Of a stretch of 33,018 nt of DNA, positions 24,142 through 32,655 are shown in pieces. The stretch lies in assembly GCA_017462785.1 (NCBI GenBank), contig JAFTQJ010000067.1, forward strand, positions 1-33,018, read 5' to 3'. The stretch is from Oscillospiraceae bacterium. Its GTDB lineage: Bacteria; Bacillota; Clostridia; Oscillospirales; Ruminococcaceae. Position 1 is the first letter of the stretch, and every line of letters begins with the position of its first letter. A program made the position numbers and the translations under genes. Below the pieces are notes generated by a model. It had not been told where the DNA came from and ran no database searches. It was given only the letters and a program-made list of their open reading frames with translations.

Positions 24142-24639
24142 ACAATGTTTTAAGCGTGAAATAGAATATCAGAGAAATATCGTGTTCTGCCTTGGTTTGT
24201 CCGCTTGGAAAGCTCCGCTTCATCCTTCCTTCTGCTGCCGGAAATGGGCGGGGCTGCCCCAAATAGCCATAAAACCATGCTCCGGAAACGGAACTCCGGC
24301 TGATGCTTTGCCTCCAATCGAATGCACCGCAGCGGTTCTGGATATTTCCTTGAATCTATTTGTTAGCTGGAAGCTCAATCTACGCCGCTTCCTGACGTTT
24401 CATACGGGAATTCCGGATACGATGCTCTACATTTGCATGCAGTGCCCCGCAGCACTGCGATCCACCGCACATCCATGTGCGGATTTAAAAAAGTATGTAT
24501 CATGCCGCCCTACAAAGCAGCATCATTGTGCATTGGTGTGCTTTCCATGCTCTGGCTACCGAGCATGTTCATGCGTTTTTTCGCAGTATTCCGCCCTCAA
24601 CAACAAACAGACGGTGCAGATCTCCTCTGCATCACTCCC

Positions 24640-24925
24640 GCTGCCCTGCGAAACAGACAGCCGGTGTTTTCCGCAGTACCTGCCCCAACAACTGAGCATG
24701 GAATTGACAAAGCCCACTGCCCTGCGACGCAGAAAGCCCGTTTTCCGCAGTCATGCCCCAACAACTGAGCATGGAATTGACAAAGCTCGCTGCCCTGCGA
24801 CGCAGAAAGCCCGTTTTCCGCAGTACATGCCCCAACAACTGAGCATGGAATTGACAAAGCCCGCTGCTCTGCGACGCAGAAAGCCCGTTTTCCGCAGTAC
24901 ATGCCCCAACAACTGAGCATGGAAT
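24640..24925. repeat. 74-bp tandem repeat array, about four copies
   Basis: The landmark TGCCCCAACAACTGAGCATGG occurs starting at 24681, 24754, 24828 and 24902, a spacing of 73, 74 and 74 bases. Each unit also has CTGCGACGCAG and CCCGTTTTCCGCAG. The first copy is the most diverged (CGAAACAGACAGCCGG). There are no unique spacers, so it is not a CRISPR. It lies in a gene-free stretch between the sigma factor and PFOR genes and is a likely variable-number locus. Confidence 0.88.
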
Positions 24926-24987
24926 AGATACAGCATCACCGTCCTGCGAAGCGGCGGCGTACTGATGTGATCAAATCGAAATGCAGT

Positions 24988-25076
24988 CAGGGGGAAATGA
25001 CCCGTGGGTCAGTCCCCTGCTGTGCTGCATGGTACCTGCATCCATGCCCCGACTCACCGGAGCATGGCGGATGCAG
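24988..25076 (-). terminator. two hairpins downstream of PFOR
   Basis: Just past the PFOR stop, on the minus strand, are CTGCAT-CCG-CCATGC...GCATGG-ATGCAG (25076-25036) and then CAGGGG...TGACCC...GGGTCA...CCCCTG (25019-24988). Neither has a U tract, so rho-independent action is uncertain; they may stabilise the 3' end of an abundant mRNA. Confidence 0.4.
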
Positions 25077-25087
25077 GATGGGGATGC

Positions 25088-28000
25088 TTAGTTATTGTAG
25101 AGAGCTGCGAGTCTTGTCAGGTAATCGTAACGATCCTTTGCATTCTCAACAGCTGCATCGAACAGAGCGTTTGCTCTCTCCGGATTCTGGCGAGCCAGAG
25201 CGTTGTAACGAACCTCGCCCATCAGGAAGTCCTTGAACTCGTCTGTATTCGGAGCCTTGGAGTCCATAACGAACGGATTCTTGCCCTCTGCCTTCAGCTC
25301 CGGATTGTAACGGAACAGATGCCAGTAACCAGCCTGTACAGCCTTCTTCTCCTCAGCCTGAGCAGTAGCCATACCGGTCTTGATGCCGTGGTTGATACAC
25401 GGAGCATATGCGATGATCAGGGACGGACCGTCATAAGCCTCAGCCTCACGCATTGCCTTCAGGCACTGGTTCATGTCAGCACCCATAGCGATGTGTGCAA
25501 CATATACATAGCCGTAGCTCATTGCGATACCAGCCAGATCCTTCTTCTTTACAACCTTACCAGCTGCTGCGAACTGTGCGATCGCACCGGTAGGAGTGGA
25601 CTTGGAAGCCTGACCGCCGGTGTTGGAGTAAACCTCGGTATCGAATACCATTACGTTTACATTCTTGCCGGATGCCAGAACATGGTCCAGACCGCCGAAG
25701 CCGATGTCATATGCCCAGCCGTCGCCGCCGAAGATCCACTGGCTCTTCTTACGCAGGTAATCCTTTTCAGCCAGAACAGCCTTAGCTGCATCACAGCCGC
25801 AAGCCTCCAGAGCAGCGATGAGCTTCTCGGATGCCGGTGTGTTAGCTGCACCGTCGTTCTTGGTTGCGAGGAATTCCTCAGCTGCTGCCTTCACGTCAGC
25901 ATTGTCAGTTGCCTCAACGAGAGCCTCAACCTTAGCGATTGCACGGTTTCTCAGTGTTTCCTGACCCAGGAACATACCGTAACCGAACTCTGCGTTGTCC
26001 TCGAACAGGGAGTTGGACCAAGCCGGACCATAGCCCTTCTTGTTGAAGGTGTAAGGTGTGGACGGAGCAGAACCACCCCAGATAGAGGAGCAGCCTGTTG
26101 CGTTTGCGATGTACATTCTGTCACCGAACAGCTGTGTGATGAGCTTTGCATAAGGTGTTTCACCGCAGCCTGCACAAGCACCGGAGAATTCGAGCAGCGG
26201 CTGCTTGAACTGGGAGCCCTTCACAGTTGCATCTGTGAACTTAGCAGTAACCTCGGGCTTCACTTCCTTGGTTGTACCATAGTTGAAGCACTCCTGCTGA
26301 TCCATCTGGGAAGCGATGGGCTTCATTACCAGAGTTTCAGCCTTCTTGTTACCCGGACATACATTGGAGCATACGCCGCAGCCTGTGCAGTCCAGAACGG
26401 AAACTGTCATGCCGAACTTCAGATCGCCGATTGCAGGCTTCATGTCAGCCAGCTTCATAGCGGACGGAGCAGCAGCAGCTTCTTCAGCGTTCAGAGTTAC
26501 CGGACGCAGAACTGCGTGCGGGCAAACGTATGCACACTGGTTACACTGGATACATGTATCCGGATTCCAGCAGGGAACGTTCACAGCGATACCACGCTTT
26601 TCAAATGCAGCAGAGCCCTGCGGGAATGTACCGTCAGCCATACCAACGAATGTGGATACCGGCAGAGTGTCACCCTTCTGAGCGTTGCAGGGGATCTGGA
26701 TGTTGTTGACATAGTCTTCGAGAGTCTTGTTGTCGCAGGTAACCTTGCCCATGCCCATCTGGGTATCAGCAGCGTCAGCCCATGCAGCCGGAATCTCGAT
26801 CTTTACGATGCCCTGATAGCCTGCGTCGATCGCATTCCAGTTCTTCTCAACGACATCCTGACCCTTCTTAGCGTAGGACATTTCAGCAGCTGCCTTCATG
26901 TAGCCGAGTGCATCCTCGAACGGGATCACGTTAGCCAGCTTGAAGAATGCGGACTGGAGAATGGTGTTGATTCTTGTGCCCATGCCTGTTTCCTGACCCA
27001 GCTTTACACCGTTTACAGTGTAGAAGTTTACATTGTTCTGAGCGAGGTAACGCTTTACCTGACCGGGCAGGTTAGCCTCCAGACCTTCCATATCCCAGAT
27101 GGTGTTCAGCAGGAAGGTACCGCCGGGCTTGATGTCAGAAACCATATCATACTTGTCGATATAGCTCTGGTTGTGACATGCAACGAAGTCAGCCTTGTTG
27201 ATCAGGTATGTGGACTTGATCGGAGTCTTACCGAAACGCAGGTGGGAAACGGTAACACCGCCGGACTTCTTGGAGTCATAAGAGAAGTATGCCTGTGCAT
27301 ACATATCAGTGTGGTCACCGATGATCTTGATGGAGTTCTTGTTTGCACCTACAGTACCGTCAGAGCCGAGACCCCAGAACTTGCAGGAGATTGTGCCCTC
27401 GGGAGCTGTATCCGGGCTGAAAGAAGCATCCAGAGAGAGGTTGGTCACATCATCGTTGATGCCGATGGTGAATCTCTTCTTCTCAGTGTTCTTGTAAACA
27501 GCGATGATCTGGTTCGGAGTTGTATCCTTGGAGCCCAGACCGTAGCGGACTGTGTAGATCTTCACTCCGTCGAACTTGGTATCCTTGAGAGCTGCAACAA
27601 CGTCGAGGTACAGCGGTTCACCCAGAGAGCCGGGTTCCTTTGTTCTGTCGAGTACGGAGATCTGCTTAACAGTTTCCGGCAGAGCCTCAACGAGCTTTTC
27701 AGCAACGAAAGGTCTGTACAGACGTACACGAACCATACCAACCTTTTCGCCGTTAGCGTTCAGGTAGTCAACAGTTTCCTCGATGGTGTCGTTAACAGAG
27801 CCCATAGCGATGATTACATGCTCAGCATCTGCTGCACCGTAGTAGTTGAACAGCTTGTAATCTGTACCGATCTTAGCGTTCACCTTGTCCATGTACTTCT
27901 CAACAACTGCCGGCAGAGCATCGTAGTACTTGTTGCAAGCCTCACGAGCCTGGAAGAAGATGTCGGGGTTCTGAGCAGTACCACGGAGAACCGGATGGTT

Positions 28001-28630
28001 CGGGTTCAGAGCCTGATCACGGAATGCCTGAGCAGCTTCCTTGTTCAGCATCTCGTCGAGGTCAGCCTGATCCCATACCTCGATCTTCTGGATCTCATGG
28101 GATGTACGGAAACCGTCGAAGAAGTGCAGGAACGGAACTCTGCCTTCGATGGTAGCCAGGTGAGCAACTGCACCCAGATCCATAACTTCCTGCGGATTGG
28201 AGGAGCAGAGCATTGCATAACCGGTCTGACGGCATGCATAAACGTCAGAGTGGTCGCCGAAGATGTTCAGAGCGTGGGAGGATACGCAGCGTGCAGAAAC
28301 GTGGATTACGTTCGGCAGCAGCTCACCTGCGATCTTGTACATATTCGGGATCATCAGGAGCAGACCCTGAGAAGCGGTGTATGTTGTAGTGAGTGCACCA
28401 GCGGACAGAGAGCCGTGAACAGTACCAGCTGCACCAGCCTCGGACTGCATTTCAACAACAGTTACGGGATCACCGAACAGGTTCTTCTGACCCTTTGCGG
28501 ACCACTGGTCGGTAACTTCAGCCATTACAGAGGACGGTGTGATCGGGTAGATCGCAGACACGTCTGTAAACGGATAGGACGCCCATGCAGCGGCGTTGTT
28601 ACCGTCCATGGTTTTCATTTTTCTTGCCAT
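25088..28630 (-). CDS. nifJ: pyruvate:ferredoxin (flavodoxin) oxidoreductase
   Basis: This enzyme oxidatively decarboxylates pyruvate to acetyl-CoA and CO2, reducing ferredoxin; it is the central step of anaerobic fermentation. The 1180-residue single chain has all domains in order: N-terminal 'YPFTDVSAIYPITPSSVMAE', the CoA/transketolase-like domains, a two-cluster ferredoxin domain (CIQCNQCAYVCP and CTGCGVCSNVCP) and the C-terminal TPP domain. That last domain has 'GACAGCGETPYAKL', 'GDGWAYDIGFGGLDH' and 'EVYSNTGGQASKSTPTGA'. The start at 28630 has AGGAGG 9 bases upstream; a longer upstream frame would begin before the promoter. Codon choice is narrow (mainly one codon per residue), as expected for a very highly expressed gene. 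Confidence 0.97.
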   Translation of the reverse strand: MARKMKTMDGNNAAAWASYPFTDVSAIYPITPSSVMAEVTDQWSAKGQKNLFGDPVTVVEMQSEAGAAGTVHGSLSAGALTTTYTASQGLLLMIPNMYKIAGELLPNVIHVSARCVSSHALNIFGDHSDVYACRQTGYAMLCSSNPQEVMDLGAVAHLATIEGRVPFLHFFDGFRTSHEIQKIEVWDQADLDEMLNKEAAQAFRDQALNPNHPVLRGTAQNPDIFFQAREACNKYYDALPAVVEKYMDKVNAKIGTDYKLFNYYGAADAEHVIIAMGSVNDTIEETVDYLNANGEKVGMVRVRLYRPFVAEKLVEALPETVKQISVLDRTKEPGSLGEPLYLDVVAALKDTKFDGVKIYTVRYGLGSKDTTPNQIIAVYKNTEKKRFTIGINDDVTNLSLDASFSPDTAPEGTISCKFWGLGSDGTVGANKNSIKIIGDHTDMYAQAYFSYDSKKSGGVTVSHLRFGKTPIKSTYLINKADFVACHNQSYIDKYDMVSDIKPGGTFLLNTIWDMEGLEANLPGQVKRYLAQNNVNFYTVNGVKLGQETGMGTRINTILQSAFFKLANVIPFEDALGYMKAAAEMSYAKKGQDVVEKNWNAIDAGYQGIVKIEIPAAWADAADTQMGMGKVTCDNKTLEDYVNNIQIPCNAQKGDTLPVSTFVGMADGTFPQGSAAFEKRGIAVNVPCWNPDTCIQCNQCAYVCPHAVLRPVTLNAEEAAAAPSAMKLADMKPAIGDLKFGMTVSVLDCTGCGVCSNVCPGNKKAETLVMKPIASQMDQQECFNYGTTKEVKPEVTAKFTDATVKGSQFKQPLLEFSGACAGCGETPYAKLITQLFGDRMYIANATGCSSIWGGSAPSTPYTFNKKGYGPAWSNSLFEDNAEFGYGMFLGQETLRNRAIAKVEALVEATDNADVKAAAEEFLATKNDGAANTPASEKLIAALEACGCDAAKAVLAEKDYLRKKSQWIFGGDGWAYDIGFGGLDHVLASGKNVNVMVFDTEVYSNTGGQASKSTPTGAIAQFAAAGKVVKKKDLAGIAMSYGYVYVAHIAMGADMNQCLKAMREAEAYDGPSLIIAYAPCINHGIKTGMATAQAEEKKAVQAGYWHLFRYNPELKAEGKNPFVMDSKAPNTDEFKDFLMGEVRYNALARQNPERANALFDAAVENAKDRYDYLTRLAALYNN

Positions 28631-28696
28631 GGGAATATTCCTCCTAAAAAATGTAGTTTTATGCTTGGTACTCCTGTGCAGTACCTTACATCTTAT

Positions 28697-28725
28697 ATAA
28701 TAGCACAAAATCCGACGTTTGTAAA
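28697..28725 (-). promoter_or_regulatory. sigma-A promoter of PFOR
   Basis: TTTACA (28725-28720) and TATTAT (28702-28697) on the minus strand with a 17-base spacer, giving a leader of about 60 bases that ends in AGGAGG. Confidence 0.82.
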
Positions 28726-28896
28726 TACCCTTTTTGTAAATTTTATAGGGCATTTTTTGCGTAATACGCCCAAATCCAGCCATATCGTGATTTTTTTATT
28801 GAATTAAAATTGTACATTGTCCACATATCACTACCCCTCTAATTGTGCAGACTGTATAAATTTTTGGAATTTTTCTTTTTTTTTTACAGATTTGTA

Positions 28897-28925
28897 TTGA
28901 CGAAATCAAAAATTTCCTCTATAAT
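28897..28925 (+). promoter_or_regulatory. sigma-A promoter of candidate small RNA 1
   Basis: TTGACG (28897-28902) and TATAAT (28920-28925) with a 17-base spacer, on the plus strand and divergent from PFOR. It reads into sequence with no credible gene before a strong terminator. Confidence 0.82.
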
Positions 28926-28931
28926 ATGGTT

Positions 28932-29057
28932 AGTGTTATATACGGATTTTCGTATGATTAACACTCGTTTTGTTGTCTCCTTTCTTTTGTTCTACACAAA
29001 ACATGCTTTCATTTTATTTGCTGCGGCAGAATCGGTTTGGTTCTGCCGGTTTTTTTT
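28932..29057 (+). ncRNA. candidate small RNA 1
   Basis: About 125 nt between a near-consensus promoter and an intrinsic terminator. A 5' hairpin (28933-28964; GTGTTA/TAACAC outer and ATACG/CGTAT inner stem) starts at the predicted first base. A single-stranded pyrimidine-rich stretch follows, including TCTCCTTTC (28976-28984). The terminator stem is CGGCAGAA/TTCTGCCG with eight T (29024-29057). The only frame, starting at the ATG near 28955, has no ribosome site and runs through the terminator. The structure fits a trans-acting small RNA or a short leader. I do not recognise the family. Confidence 0.5.
29024..29057 (+). terminator. terminator of small RNA 1
   Basis: An 8-bp stem CGGCAGAA/TTCTGCCG with a 9-base loop, followed after one G by an eight-T tract. 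Confidence 0.88.
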
Positions 29058-29126
29058 GGAATTCAGAAGGGCGGTGTCACCTCTGAATATTCACAAAAAG
29101 TTCACACTTTTATTTAAGCAAATCTA

Positions 29127-29155
29127 TTGACTTTTCGGCTGAAATCGGATAGAAT
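29127..29155 (+). promoter_or_regulatory. sigma-A promoter of structured RNA 2
   Basis: TTGACT (29127-29132) and TAGAAT (29150-29155) with a 17-base spacer; the start should be near 29162. Confidence 0.85.
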
Positions 29156-29161
29156 ATATAT

Positions 29162-29395
29162 AGAAACAGAGATACGGATACTCTGTTACGCAGACGGCAA
29201 GAGCTGTCGGTCACGGGTGACGAAACTTCACAGTCGTAGCATCAGTGATAAGTGATGAAGTCAATGGGCGTGCCAGTATGCGTTGATTGATGGAGCTTGA
29301 CGGTGGGTTTGCATAGATAACCAAAAACTGGCTAGAGCGGATCGAAATAAAAATATGCAGGGGCTTTGCATTTCAGTTGCAAAGCTCCTTTTTTT
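29162..29395 (+). ncRNA. structured RNA 2, upstream of a PBECR4-like gene
   Basis: About 235 nt of predicted transcript, dense in small stems: ACAGAG/CTCTGT at the 5' end, GACGGC-AAGA-GCTGTC (about 29193-29208), GTGA/TCAC, CATCA/TGATG, and GGGCGT/ATGCGTT-type pairing near 29266-29287. It ends in the terminator at 29359. There is no credible frame inside. It does not match 6S RNA (no closing 5'-3' duplex), tmRNA, RNase P, or common riboswitches that I know (c-di-GMP, ZTP, cobalamin, T-box). It may be an independent structured RNA or the RNA partner of the gene that follows. Type III antitoxin RNAs are usually short tandem repeats, and I see no such repeats here. Confidence 0.6.
29359..29395 (+). 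terminator. terminator between RNA 2 and the PBECR4-like gene
   Basis: AGGGGCTTTGCA and TGCAAAGCTCCT form a 12-bp stem with one G-U pair and a 7-base loop, followed by a run of seven T. It stands only 9 bases before the ATG of the next gene, so that gene would be expressed by read-through. Confidence 0.92.
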
Positions 29396-29404
29396 GAAAT
29401 ACTT

Positions 29405-30061
29405 ATGAGTAAAGTGGTGAGCAACTTGGAGAGCAGTGTCAGCAAGGCTGCACATACATATCGGACATTGGAGGAATATGAATACCGCTATATTGTCGGC
29501 AGACGCAAGGAAGCCAAAGAAATACGGCTTCGTTTCGATCAATCTGAATTTTTTCATCTTTGCGGTCTGCATAAACTCAATGACATCGCACAGCTTGACC
29601 AGAAAAACCGGAAGTCTTTCTTTGAAAAACTGCAAAGAGGAGTCATCACGGATGAATTATGTCGAAAAAGCAAGAATTATCAGGAAATTTCTGACCGTAT
29701 TCTTCTGGTGGAACGACTGGAGCAATTTCTGGACAGCAATGATTTTGTGTTCAAATATACAAAAGGTACGAGGGGATTTGAACTGACTGCGGATTATGCC
29801 CTGCAAAAAGGCAAAGATGAAACGGAAGCGTATGTATTCATTGAAGAAGGAACCATGCAGCGTGGAAAAAAGCGAGTCAAAACCGGTTTTTTCTTCTGCA
29901 AATCATGTTTTCCAAGATCGAAAGATCCGGATGGGAATCTTCGTCAGAGCAAAACCGCAGGATGTCCGGAATATAAGCTTTTGCTGAAAGAGAAAATCAA
30001 TCTGAAAACCGATGAAATACAACTCCTCTTCCGCTCCCCTTCCCATCACGAAAACCCATAA
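29405..30061 (+). CDS. PBECR4-like (BECR nuclease fold) protein
   Basis: A 218-residue cytoplasmic protein. After a helical N-terminus, 'KEIRLRFDQSEFFHLCGLHKLNDI' (about residues 35-58) resembles the characteristic FxHLxGLHKLxDI segment of stand-alone PBECR4 proteins in Firmicutes. PBECR is a predicted nuclease group of the barnase/EndoU/colicin/RelE-like fold. The C-terminal half ('GFELTADYAL', 'KTGFFFCKSCFPRSKD', 'YKLLLKEKINL') fits the same family pattern. The start is uncertain: the ATG at 29405 has no ribosome site, and a TTG at 29366 lies inside the terminator. The gene is visibly more AT-rich than its neighbours, a sign of transfer. Nuclease or toxin activity is inference; family assignment is from memory of the motif. 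Confidence 0.6.
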   Translation: MSKVVSNLESSVSKAAHTYRTLEEYEYRYIVGRRKEAKEIRLRFDQSEFFHLCGLHKLNDIAQLDQKNRKSFFEKLQRGVITDELCRKSKNYQEISDRILLVERLEQFLDSNDFVFKYTKGTRGFELTADYALQKGKDETEAYVFIEEGTMQRGKKRVKTGFFFCKSCFPRSKDPDGNLRQSKTAGCPEYKLLLKEKINLKTDEIQLLFRSPSHHENP

Positions 30062-30090
30062 ATTTTCTGCAAAAAACTCCTCCTCCCCCC

Positions 30091-30119
30091 TTGCAAAAAC
30101 GCATCCGATATGTTACAAT
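30091..30119 (+). promoter_or_regulatory. sigma-A promoter of cellobiose phosphorylase
   Basis: TTGCAA (30091-30096) and TACAAT (30114-30119) with a 17-base spacer. The predicted start is near 30126 and the leader about 70 bases. This also shows that the in-frame TTG at 30091 cannot be the gene start. Confidence 0.82.
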
Positions 30120-30198
30120 AAAAGTAAGTGTACATCCATTATGCAGTTGTTTCAGGATGGCACAAAAATCAAAATCCCCCGAAAAGGAGAATTTTATC

Positions 30199-32613
30199 AT
30201 GAAGTACGGCTATTTCGACCTTGCGAACAAGGAATATGTCATCACAAGGCCTGACACCCCTGCACCGTGGGTCAACTACCTCGGCTCCCCCGAGTACGGT
30301 GCGATCGTTTCCAACAATGCTGCCGGCTACAGCTTTGTACAGTCCGGTGCAAACGGCAGAATCGCAAGATTCCGCTTCAATTCCATGATGGCTCTGCCGG
30401 GCAGATACATCTATCTGCGTGACGCTGAAAACGGCGACTACTGGTCTGCAACATGGCAGCCCGTGGGCAAGCCCATGGATTCCTACAAATCCGAGTGCCG
30501 CCACGGTACTGCTTACTCCATCATGACTTCCGAGTATGCAGGCATCAAGACCGAAACTACATATTATGTACCGGCTGGTCAGACCTATGAAGTATGGCGT
30601 ATGAAGGTGACCAACAATGATTCCAAGGAAAGAAAGCTTTCCGCATTCGGCTTCATTGAATTCACCAATGACAACAACTATGAGCAGGATCAGGTCAACC
30701 TCCAGTACACCCTGTTCATCACACGCACAGAGCGTAAGGGCAACAAGATCCTCCAGCACATCAACGAAAATTCCGGTAAGTGGGCGGACGGCTCCAATCA
30801 CAGAGAGCGTTTCTTCGGTGTGGCTGGTGCTGAAGTTGTCGATGGCTGCGGCAATCTGGACAAGTTCATCGGCTCTTACAGAACCTACTCCAACCCCATC
30901 ATGGTGGAAGAGGGCAAGTGCGATGATTCCATGAACTTCAACTCCAACGCATGCGGTGCACTGCGTTCCGAGATCACACTCGCTCCGGGCGAAACCAAGG
31001 AGATCATCTACGTTCTGGGTCAGAAGAATGACGCAGAATCCGCTGAAATTCTGGCAGCATACGAGCAGGCTGGCAAGGTAGACGAGGAGCTGAATGCCCT
31101 CAAGTCCTACTGGCACGGCAAGCTGTCCAACTTCGAGGTGGAAACTCCCTCCGAGGAATTCAACAACATGATGAATGTATGGAATGCATACCAGTGCTTC
31201 ATCACCTTCATCTGGTCAAGAGCTGCATCCTTTGTATACTGCGGTCTGCGTAACGGCTACGGCTACAGAGATACCGTACAGGATATTCAGGGTATCATCC
31301 ATCTGGATCCTGAAATGGCAGCAGAGAAGATCCGCTTCATGCTGTCCGCACAGGTAAGCAACGGCGGCGGTCTGCCCCTCGTTAAGTTCAACCACAATGC
31401 AGGTCATGAGAACTGCCCCGATGAGCAGAATGAAAATAGTGCTTATGCAAAGGAAACCGGTCATCCGTCCTATCGTGCGGACGATGCACTGTGGCTGTTC
31501 CCGACCATTCTGAAGTACATCGGCGAAAGCGGCAACAAGGGCTTCCTCGATGAGGTCATCACCTATGCAGAAGAGGGCGGCGGCGAGGCTACCGTTTATG
31601 AGCATCTGAAGAATGCAATCCGCTTCTCCATGGAAAGACTCGGTGCAAACAACATGCCGGCAGGTCTGCATGCTGACTGGAATGACTGCCTGCGTATGGG
31701 TGCAAAGGGCGAATCCACATTCGTGGCATTCCAGCTCTACTACGCAATGAGCGTGATCCGTGACATGGCGAAGGACAAGAACGATACAGATTATATTGCA
31801 TACATTGACGAGGTACAGGCAAAGCTCGGCGAAACACTGGAAAAGTGCTGGGATGAGGACAGATTCATCCGTGGCATCCGTGAGGACGGCGTGATCGTTG
31901 GTGCAAAGGCTGATCCTGAGGCGAATATGTGGCTGAATCCCCAGAGCTGGGCAGTCGTTTCCAGATTTGCAAGCGGCGAGCAGGCAGAGAAGGCAATGGA
32001 CTCTGTTCATGAGCTGCTGAACACGCCCTATGGTGCAAAGCTGCTGGATCCGCCCTACAAGGAGCACTATTTTGACGGTGCACTGATGCACATTTTCAAC
32101 GCAGATACCAAGGAAAACGGCGGTATCTTCTCCCAGTCACAGGGCTGGCTGATCCTTGCAGAGGGTCTGCTCGGTCATGGTGACAGAGCATTTGAATACT
32201 TCATGGAATCCGCACCGGCTGCGATGAATGACAAGGCAGAGATCCGTGTGCTCGAACCGTATGTACACGGTCAGTTCACCGAATCCAGACAGTCCCCGTT
32301 CGAGGGCAGATCCCATGTTCACTGGCTGACAGGTACCGCATCCACCGTTATGGTAGGCTGCACAGAGGGTATCTGCGGTATCCGTCCGGATGCTGACGGC
32401 ATCACCATTGCACCGTCCATTCCGGCTGCATGGGACGGCTTCAAGATGAAGAAGAATTTCCGTGGCAAGATGCTGAACATTGATGTACAGAATCCGAATC
32501 ACGTTCAGAGCGGTGTTGCATCCGTTACACTCAACGGCAAGGCTGTTGAGGGCGGTTATATCAAGGCTGCTGATCTCTGTGATGTGAATGAGATTGTGAT
32601 CGTACTCGGCTGA
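30199..32613 (+). CDS. cbp: cellobiose phosphorylase (GH94)
   Basis: It splits cellobiose with phosphate into alpha-glucose 1-phosphate and glucose in the cytoplasm, saving one ATP per disaccharide; typical of cellulolytic Ruminococcus. The 804-residue length is that of cellobiose rather than cellodextrin phosphorylases (about 980). The N-terminal beta-sandwich opens 'MKYGYFDLANKEYVITRPDTPAPWVNYLG'. The (alpha/alpha)6 barrel includes 'GLRNGYGYRDTVQDIQG', a phosphate/sugar-site region, and HADWNDCL with the catalytic Asp around residues 493-496. The C-terminal segment has 'SHVHWLTGTASTVMVG' and 'CGIRPDADGITIAPSIPAAW'. The ATG follows AAAAGGAGA at about 8 bases. It stands alone, with its own promoter and a hairpin after the stop. 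Confidence 0.95.
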   Translation: MKYGYFDLANKEYVITRPDTPAPWVNYLGSPEYGAIVSNNAAGYSFVQSGANGRIARFRFNSMMALPGRYIYLRDAENGDYWSATWQPVGKPMDSYKSECRHGTAYSIMTSEYAGIKTETTYYVPAGQTYEVWRMKVTNNDSKERKLSAFGFIEFTNDNNYEQDQVNLQYTLFITRTERKGNKILQHINENSGKWADGSNHRERFFGVAGAEVVDGCGNLDKFIGSYRTYSNPIMVEEGKCDDSMNFNSNACGALRSEITLAPGETKEIIYVLGQKNDAESAEILAAYEQAGKVDEELNALKSYWHGKLSNFEVETPSEEFNNMMNVWNAYQCFITFIWSRAASFVYCGLRNGYGYRDTVQDIQGIIHLDPEMAAEKIRFMLSAQVSNGGGLPLVKFNHNAGHENCPDEQNENSAYAKETGHPSYRADDALWLFPTILKYIGESGNKGFLDEVITYAEEGGGEATVYEHLKNAIRFSMERLGANNMPAGLHADWNDCLRMGAKGESTFVAFQLYYAMSVIRDMAKDKNDTDYIAYIDEVQAKLGETLEKCWDEDRFIRGIREDGVIVGAKADPEANMWLNPQSWAVVSRFASGEQAEKAMDSVHELLNTPYGAKLLDPPYKEHYFDGALMHIFNADTKENGGIFSQSQGWLILAEGLLGHGDRAFEYFMESAPAAMNDKAEIRVLEPYVHGQFTESRQSPFEGRSHVHWLTGTASTVMVGCTEGICGIRPDADGITIAPSIPAAWDGFKMKKNFRGKMLNIDVQNPNHVQSGVASVTLNGKAVEGGYIKAADLCDVNEIVIVLG

Positions 32614-32632
32614 ATATCATCATGATACTGAA

Positions 32633-32655
32633 ACCGCCTCCTGAATGGGGGCGGT
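32633..32655. repeat. duplicated terminator-like hairpin, left copy
   Basis: ACCGCC...GGCGGT, 20 bases after the phosphorylase stop. The same 23/24-bp sequence recurs directly at 32945-32968, where it is followed by a T tract. The left copy has no T tract. The pair flanks the palindromic element at 32656-32944. Confidence 0.8.

Noticed and set aside
23927-24916. A 329-residue plus-strand frame running from the sigma factor gene through the 74-bp array
   Set aside because: It begins antisense inside the sigma gene, has no ribosome site, and its C-terminal part is only repeat translation.
24640-24925. CRISPR array
   Set aside because: The 74-bp units are contiguous and contain no unique spacers, and no cas gene is present.
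25004-28807. A 1267-residue open frame on the plus strand opposite PFOR
   Set aside because: PFOR on the minus strand has every expected motif. The antisense frame is open only because of the strongly biased codons of a highly expressed gene; its translation is low in known motifs and rich in Cys, His, Val and Leu.
28843-29130. A 95-residue hydrophobic peptide frame over small RNA 1
   Set aside because: It starts before the promoter, has no ribosome site and reads through the terminator; the phenylalanine-rich translation reflects T-rich DNA.
29162-29395. 6S RNA, tmRNA, RNase P RNA or a known riboswitch
   Set aside because: There is no long closing duplex with a central bubble, no tRNA-like ends, no RNase P core and no recognised aptamer core. 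The identity stays open.
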